From NCBI GenBank assembly GCA_964249755.1, contig CAXUDB010000006.1, positions 1-64,000 on the forward strand: DNA of 64,000 nucleotides, read 5' to 3'. Shown one piece after another: positions 17,701-28,000 of this stretch. Within the stretch, counting starts at the first letter, position 1. Each line of letters begins with the position of its first letter. Below the pieces are notes generated by a model. That model did no database searches. It was not told where the DNA came from and saw only the letters and a program-made list of their open reading frames with translations. The DNA comes from Ilyomonas sp964249755 (GTDB lineage Bacteria > Bacteroidota > Bacteroidia > Chitinophagales > Chitinophagaceae). Made by a program: the position numbers and the translations under genes.

Positions 17701-18925
17701 CAAATGCCAACGACGTAATCCCGTTACTCTTTAGTGTAACCGGTGCTGTAATTGTATTATAATAAGTAAACTTTTGCGTCTTTGCATTGTAAAGATTTAA
17801 ACCGTTGGCTTGGGTACCAATCCACAAGTTGTCGCCATCCTCCAAAACCGACCGGATATGATTACCGCTTAGTGAATTTGAACTTTCCGGGTTGTGTTGT
17901 AAGGTATAAAACAGTTTTTCATTCAAATCACAATAATTTACACCTCCACCGAACGTACATACCCATAAACATTGCGAACGGTCAACAAAAACTTTATTGA
18001 TGGAATTTGAGTTTAAACTATGCAGAGAGCTTGTACTATTTACATCCTGAATAAAATTTAAGTTGCTATCTAACTTAAGTAAACCTGTACCTGTATTTAC
18101 CCAATAGACTGACTTTTTATCTACAACAATGTTCCTGATCGTAATATTGTTCGCACTGACAAACTGTTTCTCAATAACCACCTTGTGATGAATGGGTGAA
18201 TCCGTTGGTTCTGATTTCATTTTGCCAAGAAATATTTTGTTTCCGCTGGTTAGTAACAAATGATTTTGATCACTTAAATAAATTTTGGAAAGGTTTTCGT
18301 CTGGCAACCCCGCCACAATTACTTTTTCTATTTTTTGATTTTTATCCAGCCTCCAAAGTCCTTTATTGCTTGACAGATAAACTACGCCGTTCTGACCAGG
18401 CCACATATCCGAGAATTGTACAGCCGGTGGTATTGTCAGCTTTTGCTCCGTAATTCTATCTCCTTTAATGAAATAAAGCCTCATGCGGTTTCCTGTCATT
18501 GCATAGATTAAGTTTCCGGATGGCTTAAATAGCTTCGTAAACCATAGATTGTCTCTATTGGCTGTATCTTTGAAATCAGTGTATTTTTCCAATACCGGAT
18601 TAAAAGACTGCAAGCCATCTTCGGTTCCTAACCAGATGATACCGGTACCATCGGGATAAACACAGGTAATGCGATTCCTGAATGCATTATTTACAGGAAC
18701 GTCTGTATTGTAATATTTTTTTACCGAATTGCCATCGTATCTGTCAAGTCCAAAATAAGTAGCGATCCAAATATAGCCTTGCTCATCCTGAGCAATGTCG
18801 TTTGCATCCGTATGAGACAATCCTTCATCAACCGTTAGGTAATTAAATTTATATGGATACGGCTGGCCTGAACCTATAGTTACGGCAATACAGCTAACAA
18901 TCAACGAAAAAAGTATGGCTTTCAA
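14777..18925 (-). CDS. Hybrid two-component system regulator (HTCS) of the SusC/SusD locus
   Basis: This 1382-residue protein joins sensing, kinase and DNA binding in one chain. A signal sequence (1-20) leads into about 14 Reg_prop beta-propeller repeats (roughly 35-690, e.g. GYIWIATYFGLDRYDG), a Y_Y_Y domain (715-775) and one membrane helix (786-808). HisKA follows with FFTNISHEFRTPLS (His about 849), then HATPase (DTGIGIS, GSGVGLALVKSL). The receiver domain has the phospho-acceptor Asp in SDVMMPGMSG (about 1178), and an AraC-type HTH ends the chain (1277-1380). The periplasmic propeller normally binds an oligosaccharide. The gene is divergent from susC, so it likely activates that operon. 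The frame has no ATG upstream, so a TTG at 18925 is the probable start. It is convergent with the importer operon. Confidence 0.93.
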   Translation of the reverse strand: MKAILFSLIVSCIAVTIGSGQPYPYKFNYLTVDEGLSHTDANDIAQDEQGYIWIATYFGLDRYDGNSVKKYYNTDVPVNNAFRNRITCVYPDGTGIIWLGTEDGLQSFNPVLEKYTDFKDTANRDNLWFTKLFKPSGNLIYAMTGNRMRLYFIKGDRITEQKLTIPPAVQFSDMWPGQNGVVYLSSNKGLWRLDKNQKIEKVIVAGLPDENLSKIYLSDQNHLLLTSGNKIFLGKMKSEPTDSPIHHKVVIEKQFVSANNITIRNIVVDKKSVYWVNTGTGLLKLDSNLNFIQDVNSTSSLHSLNSNSINKVFVDRSQCLWVCTFGGGVNYCDLNEKLFYTLQHNPESSNSLSGNHIRSVLEDGDNLWIGTQANGLNLYNAKTQKFTYYNTITAPVTLKSNGITSLAFDIDSNLWIGSTAGIDILKREGKELWKPSGYDNFPNFVIETLAKDYYGNMWFGNHVDKFGVIWRDKQKTYHVKYYGEGYFILPDKNKPQLFVSSTHGLKRVIVDAEGNILKAYVYQASSKPNSLSSNYTYPVCKQNDSTYWIGTMGGGLNRLLLNLNNDTYHIKTYGASYGVCNDVESLEIDNNGNIWVGGNGLECLNPTTGTLIKYDKNDGLQGNSFKVGSSYKGADGRLYFGGINGLNYFYPDQIKTNTIEARPVLSDVLINNQLPHLGHSDSFQNSISQAISYSKKLTLTYRQNNFVIYFSAMHFANPLKCRYRYRLDGFDKEWKYTDGSHPNAAYSNLDYSSYQFIVEATNNDGVWSKNKAQLPIIITPPWWKSDMAKTIYILLIISGLLGIYTYQARWYRLKRELTVSKINEEKREEMHKHREELYQQQLVFFTNISHEFRTPLSLIFGPLETLIKKNKDSTINNSYQLMLRNAKRLMNLVSELMNFKKVADSMIKLQLQPTLVNLFCNNLAKEFQNLAISKDIDFKIIDRTNNNFDESLTGLFDVQILEKILFNLLSNAFKYTGINGQITFEIFFDLRNFKPSFTTGFQLLCEEHRADKYIYFRIADTGIGISKESITRIFDRYYRISKNHLGSGVGLALVKSLTQLHKGDIYVYSERYQGTEFIIGIPWGKENYKDSETTVLASEPEVQLEAIDISTLLPLPVLEKDLRQGDYKINKTILLVDDNEELRQFLKTSFENYYHIYEAQDGNTAIKIATEEVPDLIISDVMMPGMSGIDLCKLCKQTFETSHIPFIILSAKDALDTKLEGMESGADFYFAKPLSIDLLLLTVHNIFEQNEKLKQRYTNNYLAEATELVQSEKDKEFLQELLRIIEDNLQDENLDVEFLCKRMHISRTKLYQKIKSISNQSVGEFIRTIRLKKAIYLMTHEGIPIGEVVDRIGMQSSSNFSRAFKKEYGQSPMQFMQTLKKS

Positions 18926-19800
18926 GCAGTCCGGCTTTAACTCAAACAGAATTTCAAGAATACTGATGAGATGTGGTGATGTTTATAATAAATAAAAGTA
19001 GTAAAATTAGTAGAATTCATTCCTCCCTATATAGCCTCTCCTCGTTTTTTAATTTTAACCGTTATCAGAACCAAAACTTTATCTTTTTGCTCACTCTTTA
19101 TCTATATTCAGGTCACCTGAAAAATACTGCTTATAATTATTTGCAATCAATCCGAAACTCAAATAAGTCATAAAAGAATTATCCTCCCTTTCTTACATTT
19201 TACTTCTCGTCTTACTAAACGGACAAAATGGCAATAAATAATACTGCTGCATCTAGTAATTGACTACAACAGTATACAAGAAGAGACAATTATTTCATCA
19301 CAAGTCTCCTGACAGGCATAATCAAAGGCAGCTAAAATTTATACGTGAACAATCGGGACTGTAAGTAAAATGTACAATAGGTCAAGAAAAAAGGATGATA
19401 TAGTCTATTCGGGCAGCGGGTAAATGGGATTTTTGTGCAGTAAAAGTATTTGATTTTATCACCTGCTTAATAAGAATTAATCAAGTCTTAAAAAGATAAG
19501 CTGCCCAAATGACTAAAGAATTAGTATCACTAACCTAAAAGCATGAGTACTTATGAAACTAAACTGTAAGGGACCTTAAAACACAAGGTTTAAACCGGAA
19601 TTAATTTGCCGTTGCAACACGTTTAAGTTGCACCTTCTTATTATCTAACGTTCAACGTTGTACGCCGCCATGAAAGAGATATTGACAAAATTCTGCCACA
19701 CATAGCGTGTTTTCAACTTTCAGTATGCCATTATTGTTCAAATACCAAAAGCTGCCTGAACAGGCAAGGTGATTCACTCTATCAAATAAAATTGCAAACC
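18926..19800 (+). promoter_or_regulatory. Divergent control region between HTCS and susC, with inverted repeats
   Basis: This 875-bp gap has no credible gene. It should hold the promoters of both the regulator and the susC operon. At 19613-19632 an inverted repeat TGCAAC-N8-GTTGCA stands about 170 bp before the susC start, and a direct repeat AACGTTCAACGTT follows at 19647-19659. These are candidates for HTCS binding, but nothing in the sequence proves it. I did not find a clear Bacteroidota TAnnTTTG promoter element. Confidence 0.4.
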
Positions 19801-22800
19801 ATGATGAAGAATTTTATTCTACAAAGAATGAGGATTTCTGTTATCTTTTTTATGTTTTTTATCTCCGCCGTTTCTTCACTTTATGCTCAGTCAATCGCTG
19901 TAAAAGGAAGGGTTACAAATGAGAAATCCGAAGCGCTTCCTAATATTTCAATCCAAATTAAGGGTACGTCGTCTGGTACAACAACAGACGAAAACGGTAA
20001 TTTCTTAATTAAAGTGCTGAACACTAATTCAGTACTTGTTTTTACTTCAATCGGTTATGAATCACAGGAAGTAATTGTAGGCAACCAGTCAACGATAAAT
20101 GTTGCCCTGAAAACCGGTGATGCTACGCAATTAAATACTGTAATAGTGGTGGGCTATGGTACCCAAAGAAAAGCAACCGTAACCGGTGCTGTGGCACAGG
20201 TAAAAGGTGCTGAGCTGGAGAAGTCACCCGCCGTGAACCTGTCTAACTCATTAGCCGGCCGCTTGCCAGGGATATCGGCAGTTCAATCGACAGGTGAACC
20301 AGGATATGACGGATCAGCCATTCGTATTCGGGGCACAAATACGTTTGGGAATACTTCTGCATTAATTGTCGTTGATGGAATTCCCGACATAGCCGGAGGA
20401 TTGGATCGTATAAATCCTGCCGATATCGAAAGTATGTCCATACTAAAAGATGCCTCGGCTGCCATCTATGGTTCACGGGCAGCCAATGGTGTTATTTTGA
20501 TTACCACCAAACACGGGAAAACAGGCAAGCCGCAGCTATCTTACACATTCAATCAGGGATGGGCGCAGCCAACACGCGTGCCTAAGATGGCTGATGCTAC
20601 AGAATATGCAGCTATTAATAATGAAACGACAATTTACGACAACATTCCCCCGGCGGAATGGGCTGCAGCCTTAGATGCCTTCAACAAAACCGGTAGTTAT
20701 ACCACAACAGGCGGAGCAACGGTTAATGCTCCTTTTCAACCGGCAGACGTCCAAAAATATGGCGATGGTACCGATCCCTGGGGGCATCCCAATACCGATT
20801 GGTTTAAAACCACTTTAAAAACATGGTCACCACAATCGAGACATACGCTTCAAATCAGTGGCGGAACGGATGCTATTAAGTATTTAGCTTCAGCTGGCTA
20901 TCAAGACCAGGATGGTTACTACAAAAATTCAGCTACAGGCTACAAGCAATATGATATGCGCCTGAATGTTGATGCCCGGATAAATAAATACATCAATACA
21001 GGCATCAATCTGCTGGCACGCGAGGAATACCGTTTCTTTCCAACGCAATCTTCTAATTCTATCTTCAGAATGCTCATACGCGGCAAGCCAACTGATCCTG
21101 AAGTTTGGCCCAACGGATTGCCAGGTCCTGATATTGAAAATGGCCAAAATCCAATTGTCGTTACTACCAGCCAAACCGGATATGACAGAGACAAAAGAGA
21201 TTATTTCCAGGTGAATGGAAGAGTAGAATTTCTGATTCCGGGTGTAGATGGTTTAAAGATATCGGGAACCGCAACGTTAGATAAAGAAGTAGAAACGCGG
21301 CGTCTTTGGCAAACTCCCTGGTCATTATATTTCTGGGATCATTCCACTTATGAAGCCGATGGTGTAACACCTGTATTGACAAAGAGCGTTCGTTCTACGT
21401 TCACTTCGCCCCAATTGCAACAATGGAACTATAATTATCAAAATATCCTGTTATCCGGCTTTGTAAATTACGACAAAAAAATTGGTGGACATACCATCAA
21501 TCTGCTTGCAGCAGTAACGAAAGAAACAGATAAAGAAGACGATTTCAATGCGTATCGAACTAACTTTATTTCATCCTCTCTCGATCAGTTGTTTGCAGGC
21601 GGCGCCAATGGTCAAACAGTAGGTGGTTCGGCTTATGAGCGCGCCCGGTTAAGTTATTTTGGTCGTGCAGCGTATAATTATAAAGAAAAATACCTCGCTG
21701 AATTTTTGTGGCGTTTTGATGGTTCTTATCTCTTTGCACAAAACAAAAGATGGGGTTTCTTTCCAGGTATTTTAGCAGGATGGAGAATTTCTGAAGAGAA
21801 CTTCTTTAAAAACAACGTCAAATTCATTGACAATTTAAAATTGCGGGCTTCTTACGGACAAGAAGGTAATGACCAAGTTTATTACAATGGCAGTCTTCGT
21901 GAATATCAGTTTTTGGGATTATATGGCTTGGGAAATTATGTAATTAATAATCAGGCTGCCACTACCTTATATGAAACGGTGGTTCCTAATCCTACCTTCA
22001 CATGGGAAGTCGCTAATAATTCTAATGTAGGCTTAGAAGGTTCTATATTGAAGGGTAAACTCAATTTTGAATTCGATTATTTTTATAACAAGCGTTCAAA
22101 AATTTTATACCCTCTTTCAGGCTCTGTTCCTGCCAGTTCTGGCATAGCCTCTCTTCTCCCTCCCGAAAATTTTGCTAAAGCAGAGAACAAGGGTTATGAA
22201 TTCACTGTAGGATACAACGGTCACAACGGCGACTTTACTTACACGGTAAGTGTAAACGGAGGTTATGCAAAGAACAAGATTTTAGATTTTGATGAGGTGC
22301 CTGGTATTGCTGATTACCAAAAAGCTACCGGCAAACCATTTGGTACCAATGGCTTCCCTGCTTTTCTCGTTTATCAATATGATGGTGTTTTTCAAGATCA
22401 GGCAGACATAGACAAAAACACAATCGATTACAGCGGTTTAACTCCATCATTGAAGCCAGGCGACATGAAGTTTAAAGACATTGGTGGCAGGGATGTAAAT
22501 GGTACCCCAACAAACACACCCGATGGTAAAATTAATGCTGATGACCAGGTTCGTTTAGACAAAACTGGAGAGCCCACTTTTACAGGCGGTGTCAACATTC
22601 ATTTAGGATATAAAAGCTTTGATCTTTCTGTTTTATTTCAGGGAGCCACCGGCGGCTTATTGCTATTCAGCGCCGGAGAGTCTGGTGATATTGGTAATTA
22701 CCTGCAATATAGCTACGACCATCAGTGGACGGTTACCAATCCCAGCGCCACGGATCCACGCCTTGCCAATAGAAACAACACCTATTACACAGGTGGGGGT

Positions 22801-23049
22801 GCTTATAACAACACCTACTTTTTGCGGAACAGCGATTATCTGCGTTTAAAAAATATAGAACTGGGTTATAATCTTTCTGGCAGATTACTAAAAAGAACCG
22901 GTATCGGTAACTTGAGGATTTATGTAAATGCGTTCAACCTCGTTACCTGGGATAAAATGAAGATATGGGATCCTGAATCCACCAGCGGAGACGGACATTA
23001 TTATCCCCAATCAAGAATTTTGAATACCGGCGTAAGAGTCACTTTTTAA
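19801..23049 (+). CDS. SusC-family TonB-dependent outer membrane transporter
   Basis: The protein has about 1082 residues. After a signal peptide (cut near LYAQS) comes a carboxypeptidase-regulatory-like domain (AVKGRVTNEKSEALPNISI, GTTTDENGNFLIKV). The SusC motif VIVVGYGTQRKATVTGAVA and the plug domain follow (IRIRGTNTFGNTSALIVVDG, ILKDASAAIYGSRAANGVI). The rest is a 22-strand barrel ending in RILNTGVRVTF with terminal Phe. SusC proteins import oligosaccharides across the outer membrane with a SusD lid. The ATG at 19801 is chosen over the TTG at 19792. susD follows after 4 bp. The substrate is not shown by sequence; neighbouring enzymes suggest a mannose/galactose-containing glycan. Confidence 0.95.
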   Translation: MMKNFILQRMRISVIFFMFFISAVSSLYAQSIAVKGRVTNEKSEALPNISIQIKGTSSGTTTDENGNFLIKVLNTNSVLVFTSIGYESQEVIVGNQSTINVALKTGDATQLNTVIVVGYGTQRKATVTGAVAQVKGAELEKSPAVNLSNSLAGRLPGISAVQSTGEPGYDGSAIRIRGTNTFGNTSALIVVDGIPDIAGGLDRINPADIESMSILKDASAAIYGSRAANGVILITTKHGKTGKPQLSYTFNQGWAQPTRVPKMADATEYAAINNETTIYDNIPPAEWAAALDAFNKTGSYTTTGGATVNAPFQPADVQKYGDGTDPWGHPNTDWFKTTLKTWSPQSRHTLQISGGTDAIKYLASAGYQDQDGYYKNSATGYKQYDMRLNVDARINKYINTGINLLAREEYRFFPTQSSNSIFRMLIRGKPTDPEVWPNGLPGPDIENGQNPIVVTTSQTGYDRDKRDYFQVNGRVEFLIPGVDGLKISGTATLDKEVETRRLWQTPWSLYFWDHSTYEADGVTPVLTKSVRSTFTSPQLQQWNYNYQNILLSGFVNYDKKIGGHTINLLAAVTKETDKEDDFNAYRTNFISSSLDQLFAGGANGQTVGGSAYERARLSYFGRAAYNYKEKYLAEFLWRFDGSYLFAQNKRWGFFPGILAGWRISEENFFKNNVKFIDNLKLRASYGQEGNDQVYYNGSLREYQFLGLYGLGNYVINNQAATTLYETVVPNPTFTWEVANNSNVGLEGSILKGKLNFEFDYFYNKRSKILYPLSGSVPASSGIASLLPPENFAKAENKGYEFTVGYNGHNGDFTYTVSVNGGYAKNKILDFDEVPGIADYQKATGKPFGTNGFPAFLVYQYDGVFQDQADIDKNTIDYSGLTPSLKPGDMKFKDIGGRDVNGTPTNTPDGKINADDQVRLDKTGEPTFTGGVNIHLGYKSFDLSVLFQGATGGLLLFSAGESGDIGNYLQYSYDHQWTVTNPSATDPRLANRNNTYYTGGGAYNNTYFLRNSDYLRLKNIELGYNLSGRLLKRTGIGNLRIYVNAFNLVTWDKMKIWDPESTSGDGHYYPQSRILNTGVRVTF

Positions 23050-23053
23050 ACTT

Positions 23054-24970
23054 ATGAACATGAATAATAAAACAGGATATTTTCTTCTCGGGTTTACCGG
23101 CTTGGTACTTGGGCTTGCGGCTTGTAAAAAAGATTTTTTAAATACTCAGTCGCTGAATACTGTATCGTCAGACGCAACTTGGTCGGATGGTGGTCTTGCA
23201 CAAGCATTTGTAACCAATATTTATAATGGTCTTGGTAATGGAGGTTTTGATGAACAACAACTTTCGTCCCTGTCAGATGAGGCTGTGTTTACCCATCCCG
23301 GTCGCGGCATCAATACGATTAATGAAGGTACTCTAAATCCATCCAATTTAGGATGGGTAAGCGGAACTTACGAGTGGGGTTCTATGTACAACAGAATCAG
23401 AACTACCAACCTTTCGTTAGAACAACTGAAAACAGCCACCTTTAGTGACTCATCATTAAACAACAGGCTGCAGGGCGAAGCGCATTTTTTAAGAGCTTAT
23501 TATTACCATCAGTTAGTACGGTATTATGGAGCTGTACCCATTATATCGCATACCTATGGCTTGGGCGAAGATTATTCAGCAGCAAGAAACACGTTTGAAG
23601 AATGTGTAAATTTTATTGTTGGCGATTGCGATTCGGCAATCATGCTGCTGTCTGGCAGAACGATGGATAAAGGCCGCGCCTCTGCCATAGCGGCTATGGC
23701 ATTAAAATCCCGAATTTTGTTGTATGCAGCCAGTGATCTGCACGACATACCAACGGCCAAGGCCAAATCCAGCTTAATTGCCTCTTATTCAAACCCAGAA
23801 CTGTTAGGGTATGTAAGCGGTGACCGCACCGCCCGGTGGCAAGCCGCAAAAGATGCCGCCAAAGCGGTATTAGATGCTGGCAGCGGATATAAGTTAGATC
23901 TTTCTTCTCCTGCCTCAGCTGCTGATGCGCAAACGAACTATGTCTCTATCGCTATGGGCGGCGGAAGCAACGCGCCTGGTATCGACAAAGCAGCTTCCGT
24001 TGAATTGCTTTTCGAACGTGATTTTTCACCTCAGTTATATACCGGGGGCCCAGGGGGTGATGGTACTTCTGTGGGGTTAGATAATGGACCAAATGGCTAT
24101 CATAACTGGGCAGGTAACGCACCTATACAGGAGTTGGTTGATGATTATGAAATGATGGATGGAACTAAGTTTGACTGGAATAATGCCGCTGAAGCTCAGT
24201 CCCCTTATAAAGACAGAGATCCGCGTCTGTATGCGAGTATCTTGCATGATGCAGCTCCCTGGAAACCACGCAGTAAAATCACCAGCAATCCCGATCCTGC
24301 AAACCAAATTCAAACGGGGCAATACCAGATGACGCAAGGTGGCAATTTTGTTGCAGGCTTAGACACGAGGCAAAGCGTGGTTGAAAACTGGAATGGAAGC
24401 TGGACAGGATATTATATGCGTAAATTTATTGACCCCGATCCTGCTCTTGTTGATAATAATACAAGACAATTTATTCCCTGGCCATTTTTCCGGTATACAG
24501 AAGCTGTGTTGAACTATGTAGAAGCTTGTATTGAATTAGGGCAGGAAGGCGAAGCTATCGCTTGGTTGAATAAAATTCGTTTCCGGTCTGGTATGCCAGC
24601 TATTACCGCCTCGGGTAATGCTCTCAAAGATGAGTATAGAAATGAAAGAAGAGTTGAACTGGCTTATGAGGAGCAACGTTATCACGATGCCCGGCGATGG
24701 ATGATTGCAGCAACAACCTTAGGGCGCCCTCTTGTATTTATGAGTGTTACCGGTACGCTTAAGCCCGGAGCTACAGCACCTGTTCCGTACAGGCATGATG
24801 AGTCTGTTTACACTTATACTTATAAGCCTTTTACAGACAATTCGCTAGAAGTTCGTACCTGGCTGGATAAGATGTATTTCAGGCCCATTAGTAGAGATGA
24901 GGTTAATAAAAATGTAGATGCAACTACTAAAACAACTAAACTCATTCAGAATCCTGGTTACGATCAGTAA
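23054..24970 (+). CDS. SusD/RagB-family glycan-binding lipoprotein
   Basis: The 638-residue partner of the SusC protein has a lipobox at GLAACKKDFLNTQ (Cys 24) and the usual SusD N-terminal block with WSDGGLAQAFVTNIYNGLG. TPR-like helices with RLQGEAHFLRAYYYHQLVRYYGAVP follow, and the C-terminal SusD block FFRYTEAVLNYVEACIELG, AIAWLNKIRFRSGMP, DEYRNERRVELAYEEQRYHDARRW. It sits on the cell surface and closes over the SusC barrel. It is 4 bp behind susC and followed by a 38-bp palindrome that may limit read-through to the next gene. Confidence 0.95.
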   Translation: MNMNNKTGYFLLGFTGLVLGLAACKKDFLNTQSLNTVSSDATWSDGGLAQAFVTNIYNGLGNGGFDEQQLSSLSDEAVFTHPGRGINTINEGTLNPSNLGWVSGTYEWGSMYNRIRTTNLSLEQLKTATFSDSSLNNRLQGEAHFLRAYYYHQLVRYYGAVPIISHTYGLGEDYSAARNTFEECVNFIVGDCDSAIMLLSGRTMDKGRASAIAAMALKSRILLYAASDLHDIPTAKAKSSLIASYSNPELLGYVSGDRTARWQAAKDAAKAVLDAGSGYKLDLSSPASAADAQTNYVSIAMGGGSNAPGIDKAASVELLFERDFSPQLYTGGPGGDGTSVGLDNGPNGYHNWAGNAPIQELVDDYEMMDGTKFDWNNAAEAQSPYKDRDPRLYASILHDAAPWKPRSKITSNPDPANQIQTGQYQMTQGGNFVAGLDTRQSVVENWNGSWTGYYMRKFIDPDPALVDNNTRQFIPWPFFRYTEAVLNYVEACIELGQEGEAIAWLNKIRFRSGMPAITASGNALKDEYRNERRVELAYEEQRYHDARRWMIAATTLGRPLVFMSVTGTLKPGATAPVPYRHDESVYTYTYKPFTDNSLEVRTWLDKMYFRPISRDEVNKNVDATTKTTKLIQNPGYDQ

Positions 24971-25000
24971 CTATTGTTATCTTCTACATGGAGTTTTGTT

Positions 25001-25038
25001 TTAAAATCAATGCCGGTGATCACCGGCATTGATTTTAA
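25001..25038. terminator. 38-bp perfect palindrome between susD and the FG-GAP gene
   Basis: From TTAAAATCAATGCCGGTGA on, the sequence is its own reverse complement over 38 bases, starting 31 bp after the susD stop. A T-rich stretch lies on the 5' side and TTTTAAGTTTATATATC on the 3' side. It can form a very strong hairpin and may attenuate transcription, so that downstream genes are made at lower level than susCD. Confidence 0.7.
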
Positions 25039-25069
25039 GTTTATATATCTTTCCCATCAAATTTTTCGC

Positions 25070-28000
25070 TTGCAACGCTATATTCAATTATCGCCAGGTT
25101 TGCTGCTGTCACTATTATTAATCAATCTTATCTCCGGATGTTCTTCAAACGAAACTAAAAGTTCATCAAAAAAGGAGGACCCAATATTTCAATTATTAAC
25201 AACGGAACAAACCGGCGTAAACTTCAACAATGAAATAAAGGAGAGTCTGAACATGAATGTTCTCATGTACGAGTATTTCTATAATGGAGGTGGAGTAGCT
25301 GTTGGGGATGTAAACGGCGACGGCTTACAAGACATTTATTTTTCAGGTAATGCTGTTGACAATAAGCTGTACCTGAACAAAGGCAACATGAAGTTTGAAG
25401 ACATCACCGATGCGGCTGATGTTGCCGGCAGACCCGGCCCCTGGAAAACAGGCGTAACGATGGCAGACGTAAACGGCGATGGTTTGCTGGATATTTATGT
25501 TTGTTACTCTGGTAAACTACCGCCAGCCAAAAGAGTAAACCAGTTATTCATCAATCAGGGTAATGATAAACAAGGCATTCCTTCTTTCAGGGAAGAAGCT
25601 GAGGGATATGGTCTGGCAGATTCTTCTTTCAGCACACAATCTTATTTTTTTGATTATGACCGAGACGGCGATCTGGACATGTTGCTCCTGAATCACAATC
25701 CTAACTCATTGCCCGTATTGGATTCTGCTAGCACAGCCGATGAGCTGAAACAAATTGATCCGTATGTAGGTATTAAGCTTTACAGAAACGACAACAATGT
25801 GTTCAAAAATGCGACATCAACATCGGGTATCAGCAGTTCTTCACTAACGTATGGATTGAGTGCAGGCATTGCTGATCTGAATAATGATGGCTGGCCCGAT
25901 ATGTATATCTGCGACGATTATACTGTACCTGATTATTTATACATCAATAACAAAAACGGAACATTTACTGATGTTAAAAAAACGGCGTTAGGTCATACTA
26001 CGCATTTTGGGATGGGCAATGATGTAGCTGATATAAACAACGATGGGCTGCCCGATATTCTCTCTTTAGATATGTTGCCCGAAGACAATCACCGCCAAAA
26101 AATGCTGATGGCACCTGACAACTATGAGAAATACGATTTGATGCTGAGCAGTGGCTTCTATTACCAATATATGCGCAACATGCTGCAGGTAAATAATGGC
26201 AACGGCACGTTCAGCGAAGTAGGACAATTGGCTGGTATCTCAAACACCGACTGGAGCTGGGCTGCTTTATTAGCCGATTATAACAATGATGGCTGGAAAG
26301 ATCTGTTTGTTACCAACGGCTATACACGCGATTATACCAACATGGACTTTCTGAAATACATGAGTGATTATATCCAGAATAACAGCGGTGATATACGGCG
26401 GCAGAAAGTGCTTGATTTGGTGCAGAAAATGCCGTCCAGCGATGTGAAAAGTTATCTCTTTAAAAACAATGGCGACCTTACTTTCAGCAATGAAACTTCG
26501 AACTGGGGAATCACACAATCCTCCAACAGCAATGGTGCTGCTTATGCGGATTTAGATAATGACGGACGGCTCGATTTGATCGTCAACAACATCAATAAAC
26601 CGGCTTTTATTTATCATAATATTTATACGAAAAAAAATGAAAATAACTATCTGCAAATAAAATTGCAGGGCGCTGATAAGAATACGGAAGGCTTGGGCGC
26701 AAAAATATTTCTTTATACAAAAGGCAAAGAGCAATATGAAGAGCAAATGCCTTCACGTGGCTTTCAATCTTCAGTGTCATCCATTCTTCATTTTGGTTTG
26801 GGAAGCGGTGAAACAATAGATTCACTGCGTATCATTTGGTTAAGCGGCAAAAAGCAGTTGTTACAACATATAAAAGCAAACCAGTTGTTGACGTTGCAAG
26901 AAAAAAACGCAACAATGTCTCAGCAGTATAAGTCGTCTGAAAAAACTTTATTTGCTGAAGTACCTGCTCCTGTTGCTTTTCAGCAGCCAGTCAACCATAT
27001 CAATGATTTTAAGCGCCAGCCGTTACTGATAAACCCATTATCCTTTTCAGGACCTTGTATGGTGAAGGCTGATGTAAATGGCGATGGTTTGGAAGATGTA
27101 TTTACAGGCGGCGAGCCGGGAACAGCAGGTGCTCTGTATATTCAGCAGAAGGGTGGAACGTTTGTAGCCAGCCAACAACCTGCATTTGAAGCCGACAAAA
27201 TGAGTGATGATGGCGATGCAATTTTCTTTGATGCGAATGGTGATGGCTTTCCTGACTTGTATGTTGCCAGTGGCGGCTATCATAATTTTGAACCGGATGA
27301 TGCGCTGCTGCAAGACCGCTTGTATCTCAACGATGGCAAGGGACATTTTACAAAGGCCACCGATGCGTTACCAAAAATGCTGACCAGTAAAAGTTGCGTG
27401 CGGGCTGCTGATATAAATGGCGATGGACATCCTGATCTATTCGTTGGCAGCCGCGTAATTCCGGGTCGCTATCCTGAAACACCGGAGAGCTTTTTACTCA
27501 TCAACGACGGGAAAGGAAATTTTACAAATGAAATAAAAATAATAGCGCCTTCTCTGCAAAAGATGGGCATGATAACGGATGCATCCTGGGTTGATTTGAA
27601 TGGTGATAAAAAACAGGATTTAATTGTAACAGGAGAATGGATGCCAGTTTCTGTTTTCATTACTGTGAATGGCAAACTTGAAAATAAAACCAAGAGTTAT
27701 TTTGATAAACCGTGCAATGGTTGGTGGAATAAGCTCTTGGTAAAAGACATGAATGGCGATGGTAAACCAGAACTTATCATTGGCAACCTGGGATTGAATA
27801 CACAATGTAAAGTGAGTGATAAAGAGCCGGCTGAACTCTATTACAAAGACTTCGATGATAATGGTTCCATTGACCCCATACTTTGCTTTTATATTCAAGG
27901 CAAAAGTTATCCGTATGTAACCCGTGATGAGTTGTTGGACCAGATGAGCAACATGCGCACACGCTATACCAGCTATGCTGATTATGCCGACCAAACGCTA

